A DNA stretch of 16,807 nucleotides from positions 1 through 16,807 of the forward strand of contig CALJLD010000304.1 in the NCBI GenBank assembly GCA_937982665.1, written 5' to 3'. This DNA is from an uncultured Planctomycetales bacterium. Its GTDB lineage: Bacteria; Planctomycetota; Planctomycetia; Pirellulales; S012-138. Each line of letters starts with the position of its first letter. Within the stretch, counting starts at the first letter, position 1. This document shows, in pieces, positions 1-7,978 of the stretch. A program made the translations under genes and the position numbers. Below the pieces are notes generated by a model. The model worked only from the letters and a program-made list of their open reading frames with translations. It was not told where the DNA came from and ran no database searches.

Positions 1-45
1 GCGAAATTCGGTCCAATCTCAAGAATAACGGAGAAGGAGCCTGAA

Positions 46-1659
46 ATGAGAACTCATCGAAATAGTCGGTATGTCATAAATGCAGTTGCCGTCATCGGCC
101 TGCTATGCGCGGTCGGGGCGAGCGCCAATTCGCTCAATGGGCAGAAGGCAGGCAAAGCCAGCAGCGGCACAGTCATTCAGAAAAAACTCGCCAGCACAAC
201 TGCCTATGCAAGAGATCTTGAAGCTCTCGCCATCGCCGCGATCAGCGAAGACCCCGCCGAGGCGGAATCCGCCATCGAACAACTCAGGGCTGCGGGTCAA
301 GCCGGTCTGGACGCCATGTTCCGCGTTCACAAAGACATGATCGCCAGCGCACGAGACGGAGCGTCGCAAGTCTCGTTCTCGCCGGACACGTGGATGACGC
401 CCGCCAAGGCCCGGCTCAAAACCGCGCTCGAGGCCATCGGCCAACAGTACGACGTTCACGCCAGTTGTCTGTATTGGCACACAGACTTTGCAGCCGCCAA
501 GGCTGAAGCCCAAGCCGCCGGCAAGCCCATCCTCTCGCTGCGATTGCTCGGCAACCTGGACGAAGAGTGCTCGTGCGCCAACAGTCGCTTCTTCCGTACC
601 GCGCTCTACGCGAATGAAAACGTCTCCAACTACTTGCGAAACAACTATGTGCTGCATTGGAAGTCCGTTCGCCCGGTCCCCAAGATCACAATCGATTACG
701 GCGACGGTCGCGTTTTGGAACGCACAATCACCGGCAACAGCATCCATTATCTGCTCACGCCTGATGGCCGCATCATGGACGCCCTCCCCGGCCTGTATGG
801 CCCTCAAGCGTTCATGGGAGAACTCGCCAACATGAAAGCCTACTCGGACAGCATTCTCAACATGTCTGAGGAACAACAGGCGGAGACCCTTGCCCGACTG
901 CACAGTGACATTGTGCGAGAGCTCTCCAACCGCCTGAGCGCGGACTTGCAGACGGTTGCCGCAGCCCAAGAAGCCGAAGCCCAAGAAACAGAAGCCCAAC
1001 AACAGGAAGAATCAACTTCCGCGTCTGCGGTTCGTGCCGCTATTGAGGCAGCCGTGGCGACAGCAACAGAACGCCCAAACGGTGACAACGCCGCCGCCGC
1101 AAACAACCGCACCATCGGGAAGCGCGTCGTTGAGGGACCGCTGCTGACGGCAATGAGCATCACAGAACAAGATGCGATCGCCAACCAGGAGTTGGCCGGC
1201 TCCATTGACGATGCAACTTGGGCACGCATTGCAGCCCTGCACTCGGATCAAGCCACGCTGGACGAATCAAGCGTCGCCTTAATGCGAGAACACCGCCCCA
1301 ACGCCGTCGTCGCGGGTCTGCTCACCGTTAGCAAAGCACTAGTGGAAGATCCCATGGTGCGAATGGTCGCCAACTTCCAACGCTCCATCGCGGAAGACAC
1401 CGTTCGCAACGAATACACCTTCCGCCGCCAAATCCACGAGTGGTTTGCCCTGGCCGGGCCAGGCATGAACAGCATCGATGTCGACTCGCTGAACGAGCGT
1501 GTTTACGCCGAGTTGTTCCTCACTCCCAGTAGTGATCCCTGGTTGGGCCTGATGCCCGCGGACTATTCCGCGCTGCGAGCGGACGGATTGAGCTTGCACC
1601 AGCCCCGCGCAGGCGATTCAGGTTCATCGCCACAACCATCGCCTTCCAACCAAGAATAA
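46..1659 (+). CDS. Secreted thioredoxin-like protein of unknown function
   Basis: 537 residues. The ATG follows a purine-rich ribosome site (GGAGAAGGAG) at a good distance. The N-terminus is a typical signal peptide: basic MRTHRNSR, a hydrophobic core, and a likely cut near residue 27 (ASA/N), so the product is exported. Residues about 135-270 resemble thioredoxin-fold proteins of the type 'W-x-x-D-F...A-x-x-x-GKPI' followed by a Cys-containing turn (C175-S-C177), a buried 'VLHW' strand and a late strand-turn with GPQAF. There is no classical CxxC; C141, C175 and C177 are the available cysteines. Residues about 305-350 are Gln/Glu/Ala-rich and look disordered. The C-terminal 180 residues are not recognised and contain no obvious membrane segment. 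I recall similar proteins from planctomycetes and myxobacteria but no known function. A redox or scaffold role in the periplasm is only a guess. It appears monocistronic, being followed by a strong hairpin. Confidence 0.85.
   Translation: MRTHRNSRYVINAVAVIGLLCAVGASANSLNGQKAGKASSGTVIQKKLASTTAYARDLEALAIAAISEDPAEAESAIEQLRAAGQAGLDAMFRVHKDMIASARDGASQVSFSPDTWMTPAKARLKTALEAIGQQYDVHASCLYWHTDFAAAKAEAQAAGKPILSLRLLGNLDEECSCANSRFFRTALYANENVSNYLRNNYVLHWKSVRPVPKITIDYGDGRVLERTITGNSIHYLLTPDGRIMDALPGLYGPQAFMGELANMKAYSDSILNMSEEQQAETLARLHSDIVRELSNRLSADLQTVAAAQEAEAQETEAQQQEESTSASAVRAAIEAAVATATERPNGDNAAAANNRTIGKRVVEGPLLTAMSITEQDAIANQELAGSIDDATWARIAALHSDQATLDESSVALMREHRPNAVVAGLLTVSKALVEDPMVRMVANFQRSIAEDTVRNEYTFRRQIHEWFALAGPGMNSIDVDSLNERVYAELFLTPSSDPWLGLMPADYSALRADGLSLHQPRAGDSGSSPQPSPSNQE
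964..1008 (+). repeat. Three imperfect 15-bp tandem repeats inside the first gene
   Basis: Three head-to-tail 15-bp units each start with GCCCAA (964-978, 979-993, 994-1008) and encode AQEAE, AQETE and AQQQE. The unit length is a multiple of three, so gain or loss of a unit keeps the frame. The repeat makes up the core of a low-complexity Gln/Glu linker between the thioredoxin-like part and the C-terminal part of the protein. Confidence 0.7.
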
Positions 1660-1686
1660 ACACCTTGTTTGTCGGCCTTCAACAGC

Positions 1687-1733
1687 AACGGCGCGATTCG
1701 ATCCCAACACGAATGGCGCCGTTTGCTTTGTCG
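1687..1733 (+). terminator. Long hairpin, probable terminator between gene 1 and the response regulator
   Basis: AACGGCGC (1687-1694) pairs with GCGCCGTT (1716-1723). After one G-G mismatch, ATTCG (1696-1700) pairs with CGAAT (1710-1714). This gives 13 base pairs closing a 9-nt loop. The following bases are T-rich but interrupted (TTTGCTTTG), so this is a good hairpin with an imperfect U tract. It lies in the gap after the first gene, and is a reason not to extend the response-regulator reading frame upstream to the TTG at 1669. Confidence 0.55.
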
Positions 1734-1800
1734 CTTTCGCCTGTCGCCAGCTATGATGAGTCTTAACAGCCTGCAATTCGCATTTACGACTTCCTTGTGC

Positions 1801-2502
1801 ATGAATTCCGTGTCCCCAACAGTGCTGATTGTGGAAGACGATGCCGCCATCCGTCGCGGGATTGTGGATGCGCTCGCATTCGAGGGCTACATCACAATGG
1901 AAGCTGGGAGGGGTGAGCAAGGGCTCGCCATGGCGCTTGGCAGCGGATGTGATCTTGTTCTCCTTGACCTGGTCCTGCCGGAACGGGACGGCCTGGAAAT
2001 ACTCAAAGAAGTTCGCTCCGCTCGGCCAACACTTCCCGTCATTATCCTCACAGCCCGCGGCGCGGAGGATGATCGGGTGGCCGGATTGCGTCTGGGCGCC
2101 GATGATTACGTAGTGAAGCCGTTTTCTGTCAAAGAACTGCTTGCCCGTGTTCAAGCGGTCCTGCGCAGATCACCAGAGCGTCCGCTAGACCTGACCGAGT
2201 TGGCCATTCCCGGCGGAGCGTTGGATCTGGAAAAGAGAACCGTGCAATTGGCAGACGGTACTTCGCGCGAACTTTCCGAACGCGAGACCGACCTCGTGCG
2301 CTACCTCGCCAGCAATCCCAACCGCGTGATTACGCGGGAAGAATTGCTGTCCCACGTCTGGCGAATTGATCCGCGCGGGATCAGCACGCGAACTGTTGAT
2401 ATGCATATTGCCAGACTACGAGAGAAACTCGGAGAGGCAGCCGAAGAATTGATCCGAACTGTCCGCGGCAAGGGATATGTCTTCGAGCAAGCGGAATCTT
2501 GA
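1801..2502 (+). CDS. Response regulator, OmpR/PhoB family
   Basis: 233 residues from ATG 1801. A DNA-binding response regulator, phosphorylated by its partner kinase and then acting on promoters in the cytoplasm. Receiver domain, residues about 7-120: acidic pair D13-D14, phospho-acceptor D56 (in LVLLDLVLP), T84 and K106 (VVKPF), all the expected switch residues. C-terminal winged-helix domain, residues about 137-230, with the SERE...LVRYLASNPNRVITREEL...VWRID core and the typical TRTVDMHIARLREKLG recognition helix region. The frame is open back to a TTG at 1669, and ATGs also exist at 1753 and 1756. I prefer 1801 because the receiver fold begins right after it and the upstream part overlaps a terminator hairpin; no start has a convincing Shine-Dalgarno site. 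The histidine kinase follows after 78 nt, so the two form a cognate pair. The regulon is unknown. Confidence 0.92.
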   Translation: MNSVSPTVLIVEDDAAIRRGIVDALAFEGYITMEAGRGEQGLAMALGSGCDLVLLDLVLPERDGLEILKEVRSARPTLPVIILTARGAEDDRVAGLRLGADDYVVKPFSVKELLARVQAVLRRSPERPLDLTELAIPGGALDLEKRTVQLADGTSRELSERETDLVRYLASNPNRVITREELLSHVWRIDPRGISTRTVDMHIARLREKLGEAAEELIRTVRGKGYVFEQAES

Positions 2503-2580
2503 GCAAGATCCCAAGGCGGAATCACTCGCTGTAAGGAAAACTCGCAACCGACACATGTGGCCTGTTGTTGGTAAGATCCC

Positions 2581-4491
2581 ATGAAACGTCCATGGCACGT
2601 TTGGCTGATTTACTCGTTAAGTCTGTTCGCTCTTTTGGGCGGACTGACCTGGATCACCGTCGTTGCTCTCAAGCTTGACGCCGCCGAACAACAAGCGCAA
2701 GCGCGAGGGCAATGGGAAGAAGATGTCCGGCTCGCTTTGTGGCGTATGGACTTCCATCTGACGGCCATGATTTCTACGGAGGCCTCGCGTCCGTATTTTG
2801 TCTACTCGTCGGCGTATCCTCCGTATCGCGCTTACGCGCACATGTTCAGCGAATCGGCCCGCAGCAAAGGGGGCACCGTCGATCCGCTTTTGATGCCGTC
2901 ACCCTTGTTGTTATCAACGCCGGCGCACGTCAAGTTGCATTTTCAGGTCACTCCCTCAGGCGATTTCTCTTCGCCCCAGGCACCCGATAGTTCCGTTCGT
3001 GACCTGGTCAATGAGCAAATCGCGACACCAGACCGCTGGGAATATTCGTCGGACTTGCTGGCAAGCCTGCAAGCCCAGATGAGCTGGCCACAACTCACGG
3101 CATCCGTCCCGGAAGTCCTGGAAGAAGCAACGGCGCCGTTAATGGCCGCGTCCGGCGGACCAGCTCCTCAACAAGCTGATTTCCCTTATCAATCGGGGCA
3201 AGGCCAGCGCGGCGTCCCCCAACAGCTCGGTGACGTCGATCAGCCCCCAAGACCTAACGTCCCTCCACAACAATCCCTCGCTGGCAATAACAGTCGTTCG
3301 CGGGCAACTCCAGAAGCGCAACAAGCGGTTAGCCAGCAGGAATTCTTGAATCGCTTTCAGGGATCGCAGAATTCCATCGCGGAAAACTCCATCGACAACA
3401 TGCTGCCAAACTCGGACGATGTTCGCGCGTCGATCATGCGGCCAGCCTGGCTCGCAGACAATTTGTTCTTGCTGCGACGCGTGAAAGCCAACAATGAGAC
3501 ATACATTCAAGGCGTGTGGTTGGACTGGGACTCGCTGCGCGCGGAGTTGCTCGGCCTGGTTGCGGATATGTTCCCAGACGCATCCCTTTCGCCGGTTGCG
3601 GAGTTGCCCGCTGTGGCAACGGAAGGCTCGGAGCGAATGCTGGCCGTCTTGCCTGCCCGTTTATCGCCGGGAAAGATGGCTCTTCCGCCATTGGAAGAGT
3701 GGACGCCTATTCGCATTGCCCTGTTGGCGGCGTGGCTATGCATGTTGCTGGCAGCCGCGGCCGTGGCGTCATTGTTGACGGGCGTGCTGCGGCTGAGTGA
3801 ACGCCGGGCAACTTTCGTCTCCGCGGTAACTCACGAACTGCGAACGCCGTTGACGACATTTCGCATGTACTCGGAAATGTTGTCATCGGGAATGGTGACT
3901 GAGGAGTCTCGCCGAAATCAGTACCTGGAAACCTTGCGACTTGAAGCCGACCGGCTTGGCCACCTGGTGGAGAATGTGCTTAGCTTTGCTCGCCTGGAGA
4001 GAACACGTACCAAAGACCGATCACGCACGATCGGCTGCGAGGAACTCATCGAAAAGATCGTGCCCCGGCTGCGCGATCGCACCTCTCGCAGCGACATGGA
4101 TTTGGATACTTCAACGCTGACGGACTTGCCCAAGAAAAGCGTCAAGGCTGAGGAAGGCGCCGTCGAGCAGATCCTGATCAACCTCGTGGACAACGCTTGC
4201 AAGTACGCTTCTTCGGCGAGACCATCAACAGTCCGCGTGGATCATCAGGTGACCGATGCCGGCTGGGAAATCCGCATCTGCGACCATGGCCCAGGCATCT
4301 CTAGGCATGAAGCACGCTCTTTGTTCCGCCCCTTTACCAAGAGTGCCAGCGATGCTGCCCATTCCGCGCCGGGGGTCGGGCTGGGGTTGGCCCTGTCAAA
4401 GCGGCTCGCACGGGAACTCCGCGGTGACCTCACTCTGGATTATGGCTATTCCGAGGGAGCATGTTTTGTCTTGACGCTTCCTTGGGCATAA
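2581..4491 (+). CDS. Transmembrane sensor histidine kinase
   Basis: 636 residues; the likely phosphate donor for the adjacent response regulator. One membrane helix at residues about 8-30, then a periplasmic sensor region of about 345 residues, then a second helix at about 378-402. The kinase core follows almost directly: dimerisation/H-box SAVTHELRTP with phospho-acceptor H418, N-box D537-N538 (LVDNACKYA), G1 box D568-HGPG, and G2 box GVGLGL at 598-603. No HAMP linker is visible between the second helix and the H-box. The periplasmic region has no recognised domain. Residues about 195-265 are rich in Gln, Pro, Ser and Asn and look disordered, while residues 45-130 (with RPYF.Y and LHFQVTP) look folded. 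This type of periplasmic domain resembles kinases I recall from planctomycetes. The signal sensed cannot be inferred. The ATG at 2581 has only a weak ribosome site. Confidence 0.92.
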   Translation: MKRPWHVWLIYSLSLFALLGGLTWITVVALKLDAAEQQAQARGQWEEDVRLALWRMDFHLTAMISTEASRPYFVYSSAYPPYRAYAHMFSESARSKGGTVDPLLMPSPLLLSTPAHVKLHFQVTPSGDFSSPQAPDSSVRDLVNEQIATPDRWEYSSDLLASLQAQMSWPQLTASVPEVLEEATAPLMAASGGPAPQQADFPYQSGQGQRGVPQQLGDVDQPPRPNVPPQQSLAGNNSRSRATPEAQQAVSQQEFLNRFQGSQNSIAENSIDNMLPNSDDVRASIMRPAWLADNLFLLRRVKANNETYIQGVWLDWDSLRAELLGLVADMFPDASLSPVAELPAVATEGSERMLAVLPARLSPGKMALPPLEEWTPIRIALLAAWLCMLLAAAAVASLLTGVLRLSERRATFVSAVTHELRTPLTTFRMYSEMLSSGMVTEESRRNQYLETLRLEADRLGHLVENVLSFARLERTRTKDRSRTIGCEELIEKIVPRLRDRTSRSDMDLDTSTLTDLPKKSVKAEEGAVEQILINLVDNACKYASSARPSTVRVDHQVTDAGWEIRICDHGPGISRHEARSLFRPFTKSASDAAHSAPGVGLGLALSKRLARELRGDLTLDYGYSEGACFVLTLPWA

Positions 4492-4756
4492 TATCTGGCT
4501 GGACGGGATTCTCGAATTCTGGATCGACCCGCTCCAATGCGCGCGAAGCGCTAGTGCATCGTCACTGTTCGATTTCGGGTGCCGCTGCTGGCTCGTCCAG
4601 CAGTGCCCAGGCATAAGGTCAATGCAATTCCGAGTCTCTAGCTGTGACGCAGCATTAGTAGTTTGGATCAGCTTTTGCGCTGGTGGACTCGCGCTCACAG
4701 CACGTCATGCCGGTCGGTGATTGTAGACGCTATTCAATCCTTCGGAGTAATAACGT
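4492..4756. other. 265-nt intergenic region with one hairpin
   Basis: No reading frame here looks like a gene. CTGCTGG (4585-4591) and CCAGCAG (4597-4603) form a perfect 7-bp stem with a 5-nt loop, extendable by a G-T and a C-G pair to 4583-4605. There is no T run after it, so it may be a weak or factor-dependent terminator of the two-component genes, or a leader structure of the hydrolase gene. Nothing else stands out. Confidence 0.4.
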
Positions 4757-5557
4757 ATGGACACACTCAAGGTTCGTGACTTCTCGATGGCGCTGGAACG
4801 ACAGGGTTCCGGATCGCCGTCGTTGGTATTTGTGCATGGGTTTCCGTTGGATCATTCCATGTGGAAATACCAGTTGGAAGAGTTCTCAACCAACCATGAG
4901 GTGATCGCCCCTGATCTGCACGGGTTTGGCAAGAGCAGCCGGGCGTTTAGCAAGCTCACTATGGAAGATATGGCGGATGATCTGGCCGCCATGCTTGAAG
5001 CGGCCGAACTCAACGAGAAGATTGTCTTGGTGGCTCTTTCCATGGGCGGATATGTCGCCTTGGAATTCGCCCGCAAATACTTGGATAAGTTGCAAGGCTT
5101 AATTCTTTGCGACACTCGCGCCGGCGCTGATACGGCCGAGGCCGCCAAAGGCCGACACGAAATGGCCGAACGCGTTGAAAAGGAAGGTGTGCTCCCGCTT
5201 GTGGAAGCCATGTTTCCGAAGCTGATTGAACAGCAATGGAAGAAGAACAACCCATCAGATGCTGAACACCTGTGGCACATAATGATGGGCAGCCATCCGG
5301 AAACAGTTGCCGCGGCGTTGCGCGGGATGGCGGAGCGAAGTGACCACACGGCCACGCTCGCTGAGATTGACGTTCCGACGTTGGTCATCGTTGGCGAACA
5401 CGACGTCATCACGCCTCCCTCGGAATCTGACGCTATGGCCAAGGCGCTACCCAACGCGAAGTTGGTCAAGGTGGCCGGGGCGGGGCACATGGCGCCACTT
5501 GAGAAGCCGGCGGAGGTCAATGCCGCCATCCGCGAGTTCGTCAACAAGCTTGGTTGA
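4757..5557 (+). CDS. Alpha/beta hydrolase
   Basis: 266 residues, the usual length for single-domain alpha/beta hydrolases. Cytoplasmic; no signal peptide. Visible elements in order: oxyanion-hole motif FVHGFPLDHSMW (about 25-36), PDLHGFGKS loop (52-60), nucleophile elbow A93-L-S95-M-G97, acid D216 in VGEHDVITP, and catalytic H244 in GAGHMAPLEKP. The Ser-Asp-His triad is complete, so it should be an active esterase, lactonase or similar enzyme. Sequence style is closest to the 3-oxoadipate enol-lactonase/proline-iminopeptidase-like group, but the neighbours give no aromatic-degradation context and the substrate is open. The ATG at 4757 is followed at once by a typical first strand; a modest purine stretch (GGAGT) lies about 9 nt upstream. 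It is probably transcribed alone or with the ABC ATPase gene 122 nt downstream. Confidence 0.9.
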   Translation: MDTLKVRDFSMALERQGSGSPSLVFVHGFPLDHSMWKYQLEEFSTNHEVIAPDLHGFGKSSRAFSKLTMEDMADDLAAMLEAAELNEKIVLVALSMGGYVALEFARKYLDKLQGLILCDTRAGADTAEAAKGRHEMAERVEKEGVLPLVEAMFPKLIEQQWKKNNPSDAEHLWHIMMGSHPETVAAALRGMAERSDHTATLAEIDVPTLVIVGEHDVITPPSESDAMAKALPNAKLVKVAGAGHMAPLEKPAEVNAAIREFVNKLG

Positions 5558-5679
5558 CGTTCTAATGTCATCTTCTGCCGAATGACTATTCGCTTTGCTG
5601 CCATCCAGCTGATTGTCAATCCAGCTTGTAGTCTCGTTCAACACTGCAACGTTCGCCAGAGCTACGATCAAAAGCTACG

Positions 5680-6705
5680 ATGTCGCGACTTTCCGTCACG
5701 AATCTCTGCGTCACGTTTGCTTCAGGCGCAGATCGCATTCGCGCTGTAGACAACGTCTCGTTCGATCTCTCGCCTGGACAGCGGCTTGCCGTGGTGGGAG
5801 AATCCGGCAGCGGAAAGTCTGCATTGCATCTTGCTCTGTTAAGACTGGTGCCGAGACCGCCTGCTTGCCAAATTTCCGGGCAGGCGATGCTTGGCGATCA
5901 GGACCTGTTACGGATTTCCCAAAAACAATTGCAGAGCGTGCGTGGCGGAAAGGTCGCCATGATCTTTCAGAACCCGCTTTCCGCGCTCAACCCTTTCTTG
6001 ACCATTGGCGAGCAACTGATCGAACCGCTGGTCTACCACGGAGGCATGGCGGCGAAGAAGGCCAAATCAAGTGCGATTGAATTGCTGAATCGCGTTGGCG
6101 TTGCCGAGGCGGCAAAGCGCATCAACGACTACCCTCACCAATATTCCGGCGGCATGCGGCAGAGAGCATTGATTGCGATGGCCATCGCCGGCGATCCCGA
6201 TATCATCATTGCGGATGAGCCAACAACGGCCTTGGATGCTTCCGTTCGTCATCAGGTGTTGAAAATTCTGCTTGATATTTCGCGCGAGCGAGGCGCGGCA
6301 TTGATCCTGATTACGCATGACCTGGCCGCCGCGTCGCAGGTATGCGAACGCATCCATGTGATGTACGCTGGGCGAATTGTTGAATCCGGCCCAAAGGATC
6401 AGGTTCTGAATAGTCCTCGCCATCCGTATACGCAGGCTTTGCTCAAAGCCAGCTTGCAGCAGACCGTTCCGCCAGGCGAGTTGTTGCCAGTGATCCCAGG
6501 CCGACCTCCCGACTTGCGCAGGATTCCCGCTGGCTGTGCCTTTCATCCAAGATGCACGTATAAGGAAAACCGTTGCACAAGCGACGTGCCTGCATCCCGG
6601 GAAGTCGCCGACCGGAGACAATCGACCGAGGATGAACAAGAGTGGCGAATCGCCTGTCATGTTGATATCGACAAGCTAAGCGCGACGTCTTCTTCGGCAA
6701 AGTGA
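5680..6705 (+). CDS. Oligopeptide-type ABC transporter ATP-binding protein (OppD/DppD family)
   Basis: 341 residues, normal for the family. Hydrolyses ATP to drive import of peptides or related solutes through a membrane permease pair. Walker A G40-ESGSGKS47, Q-loop Q97, signature SGGMRQR at 156-162, Walker B IIIADE at 175-180 with D-loop ALDAS, and H-loop H213 (THD) are all present. The C-terminal extension carries the family motif GCAFHPRC with C286, C292, C299 and C326, the arrangement associated with a [4Fe-4S] cluster in some DppD-like ATPases. No substrate-binding protein, permease or second ATPase gene lies nearby, which is unusual for this family: the partner genes must be elsewhere, or the gene is an orphan. 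The ATG at 5680 has only a poor ribosome site (AAAAG, about 9 nt upstream). Confidence 0.92.
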   Translation: MSRLSVTNLCVTFASGADRIRAVDNVSFDLSPGQRLAVVGESGSGKSALHLALLRLVPRPPACQISGQAMLGDQDLLRISQKQLQSVRGGKVAMIFQNPLSALNPFLTIGEQLIEPLVYHGGMAAKKAKSSAIELLNRVGVAEAAKRINDYPHQYSGGMRQRALIAMAIAGDPDIIIADEPTTALDASVRHQVLKILLDISRERGAALILITHDLAAASQVCERIHVMYAGRIVESGPKDQVLNSPRHPYTQALLKASLQQTVPPGELLPVIPGRPPDLRRIPAGCAFHPRCTYKENRCTSDVPASREVADRRQSTEDEQEWRIACHVDIDKLSATSSSAK

Positions 6706-6783
6706 CCTGGTGAGTCTTCATCCAGATTCACTTCATTGAGCTGACAGATTCATCTCACAGACAATTCAACTTCGGCTGAAACA

Positions 6784-7182
6784 ATGACTCAGGACGATCG
6801 CTACCTTGCGCTAAAGGCTGTGATGATGCCGCGCGACACAAACCCGCACGGCACGATCTTTGGCGGAGTGTTGCTCAGCTACATTGACCAGGCGGCGGCA
6901 GTGGGCGCTCATCAGGCTCTGCGAACTCGCGGATGGCAGGATAAGCCGCTTGTTACGGTGGCGATGAAGAGCGTGGAGTTTCACCAGCCTGTTTTTATTG
7001 GCGACGTGGTGAGTTTCCTCGCCCGGGTGGTGCGAGTTGGCAATACTTCGATCACTATGCACGTTGAGGTTGAAGCCGATCGGGATGACTCGCCTGTGAA
7101 GTTGACCGAAGCCGAAGTTGTCTATGTGGCCGTTGATTTGGAGACACGGGAGCCGCGTTCGATTCGGGATGGCGCGACTTGA
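6784..7182 (+). CDS. Acyl-CoA thioesterase, hotdog fold (YciA/BFIT-like)
   Basis: 132 residues, a single hotdog domain. Predicted to hydrolyse acyl-CoA to free acid and CoA in the cytoplasm. The key segment N20-PHGTIFGGVLLSYIDQAA matches the YciA-type core: the N-x-x-G-x-IFGG turn followed by the central helix with the putative catalytic D35. Later FHQPVFIGDVVSFLARVVRVG is the second conserved block (substrate tunnel and dimer strand). Length and both blocks fit a complete enzyme. Chain-length preference is not deducible. The gene starts 78 nt after the ABC ATPase gene; no clear Shine-Dalgarno site precedes the ATG. Confidence 0.92.
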   Translation: MTQDDRYLALKAVMMPRDTNPHGTIFGGVLLSYIDQAAAVGAHQALRTRGWQDKPLVTVAMKSVEFHQPVFIGDVVSFLARVVRVGNTSITMHVEVEADRDDSPVKLTEAEVVYVAVDLETREPRSIRDGAT

Positions 7183-7456
7183 AAGCGAGCCGAAGCGAGG
7201 GTTGCTCCGAGGCGTTTTTTGCCAGCTAGCAGGAACTGCCGTCGGGCGGGCTCAACTCTCTTGTCCGAAAACGCCTCAACAACTAGAATCCGGCCTTGCG
7301 GCGGTGAATTGCGGGATTTTGCCCGCCCAACTCACGCAACTTGTGTTGTGGGAAGGGTTAATGCCGAACCCGGCCGTTGGTATTCTTGTCATGTGGATGA
7401 CAGCAGTCCAGCGCCTAATACAGCAGGCAACAACCCCCAATTCACCCCAACATCAA
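7183..7456 (+). other. Structured intergenic region between the thioesterase gene and tRNA-Asn
   Basis: No convincing gene in 274 nt. Several inverted repeats are visible. GAGGCGTTTT (7209-7218) faces AAAACGCCTC (7268-7277), a perfect 10-bp pair. GGGCGGGC near 7245 faces GCCCGCCC near 7320. TGTCAT (7387-7392) faces ATGACA (7397-7402) with a 4-nt loop. The first left arm continues into a run of six T. These may form the 3' end of the thioesterase mRNA, a small RNA, or a tRNA leader; the sequence alone does not decide. Confidence 0.4.
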
Positions 7457-7529
7457 TCCCCGATAGCTCAGTTGGTAGAGCAAGCGGCTGTTAACCGCTT
7501 TGTCCTAGGTTCGAGTCCTAGTCGGGGAG
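7457..7529 (+). tRNA. tRNA-Asn (anticodon GTT)
   Basis: A complete cloverleaf of 73 nt. Acceptor stem TCCCCGA (7457-7463) pairs with TCGGGGA (7522-7528) and discriminator G follows at 7529. The D-arm contains AGCTCAGTTGGTAGAGC. Anticodon stem AGCGG/CCGCT encloses loop CTGTTAA, with anticodon GTT at 7490-7492. The T-arm is TAGG-TTCGAGT-CCTA. The CCA end is not encoded. The following terminator ends the transcript. Confidence 0.97.
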
Positions 7530-7569
7530 CTCTTTCAGATCGCGGAAACGCGCGACAATCTGGTTAACG

Positions 7570-7608
7570 CACAACGCCGAGAGCGAGAGCTCCCGGCATT
7601 GTGTTTTT
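7570..7608 (+). terminator. Intrinsic terminator of tRNA-Asn
   Basis: CACAACGCCG (7570-7579) pairs with CGGCATTGTG (7594-7603) with one C-A mismatch. Inside it GAGC (7581-7584) and GCTC (7589-7592) close a GAGA tetraloop of GNRA type. Five T follow directly (7604-7608). A smaller hairpin with a GAAA loop (CGCG-GAAA-CGCG, 7541-7552) sits between the tRNA and the terminator. The reverse strand lacks a T run, so it works for the plus strand only. Confidence 0.85.
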
Positions 7609-7609
7609 C

Positions 7610-7978
7610 TCCGCCGCTCTGGCATAGGTTTGGGCGAGTTTCTTGTTGAGGGAGTCCGAAGCCTGCGTGAAGAAGAGGCGCCAACGGCTCGGCAACTTGC
7701 GGTCTCGGGATCAAGACTCTCGTACTCTCTGCATCGTAGGCTGCTTCTGGTTAACAATGGGGTCGTTCCAATTGCCGGAAGATCGCAAGTGCGAATGACA
7801 GTTCCGTCCTTGTGCATGCACCAGTTGGTTCGCCAAATCTGGGCTACAATCGTCGCCTCAACCAACAGCCCAAAATTCATGCCCGGAGCGAGTTAGTTAG
7901 TAATAGTGGTCGCGTACGCGGCACGTCCGTGTCCCGCATAGCAACTCAAATCAAGAAAGCTGCGCGTTCTAATTGCTA
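7610..7978. other. Gene-free region between the tRNA terminator and the metal operon's 3' end
   Basis: About 370 nt where the two strands converge. The short open frames have no recognisable protein features or ribosome sites. CGCGTACGCG (7911-7920) is a perfect 10-bp palindrome and TGCATGCA lies near 7814. No clear minus-strand terminator for the metal operon was seen. It may hold degenerate DNA from a former insertion at the tRNA, but no repeated tRNA end was found. Confidence 0.4.

Noticed and set aside
103..1002. A 299-codon open frame on the minus strand opposite the first gene
   Set aside because: It lies wholly opposite a gene with a signal peptide, a good ribosome site and recognisable domain blocks. 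Its translation shows no domain and looks like a frame shadow of GC-rich coding DNA.
1669..1800. N-terminal extension of the response regulator from TTG 1669
   Set aside because: It would cover a 13-bp hairpin likely to be a terminator and adds residues before the receiver fold that have no counterpart in the family.
4852..5619. A 255-codon open frame on the minus strand opposite the alpha/beta hydrolase
   Set aside because: The plus-strand gene has a full catalytic triad. The opposite translation is Ser/Ala-rich shadow sequence without motifs.
7518..7880. A 120-codon open frame on the minus strand downstream of the tRNA
   Set aside because: It runs through the tRNA terminator, has no ribosome site and its translation resembles no protein family.
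7893..7903. TAGTTAGTA shared (in opposite orientation) with the region near 16702-16712, as possible island ends
   Set aside because: Only nine bases match, the sequence is low in complexity and the flanks differ, so chance is the better explanation.
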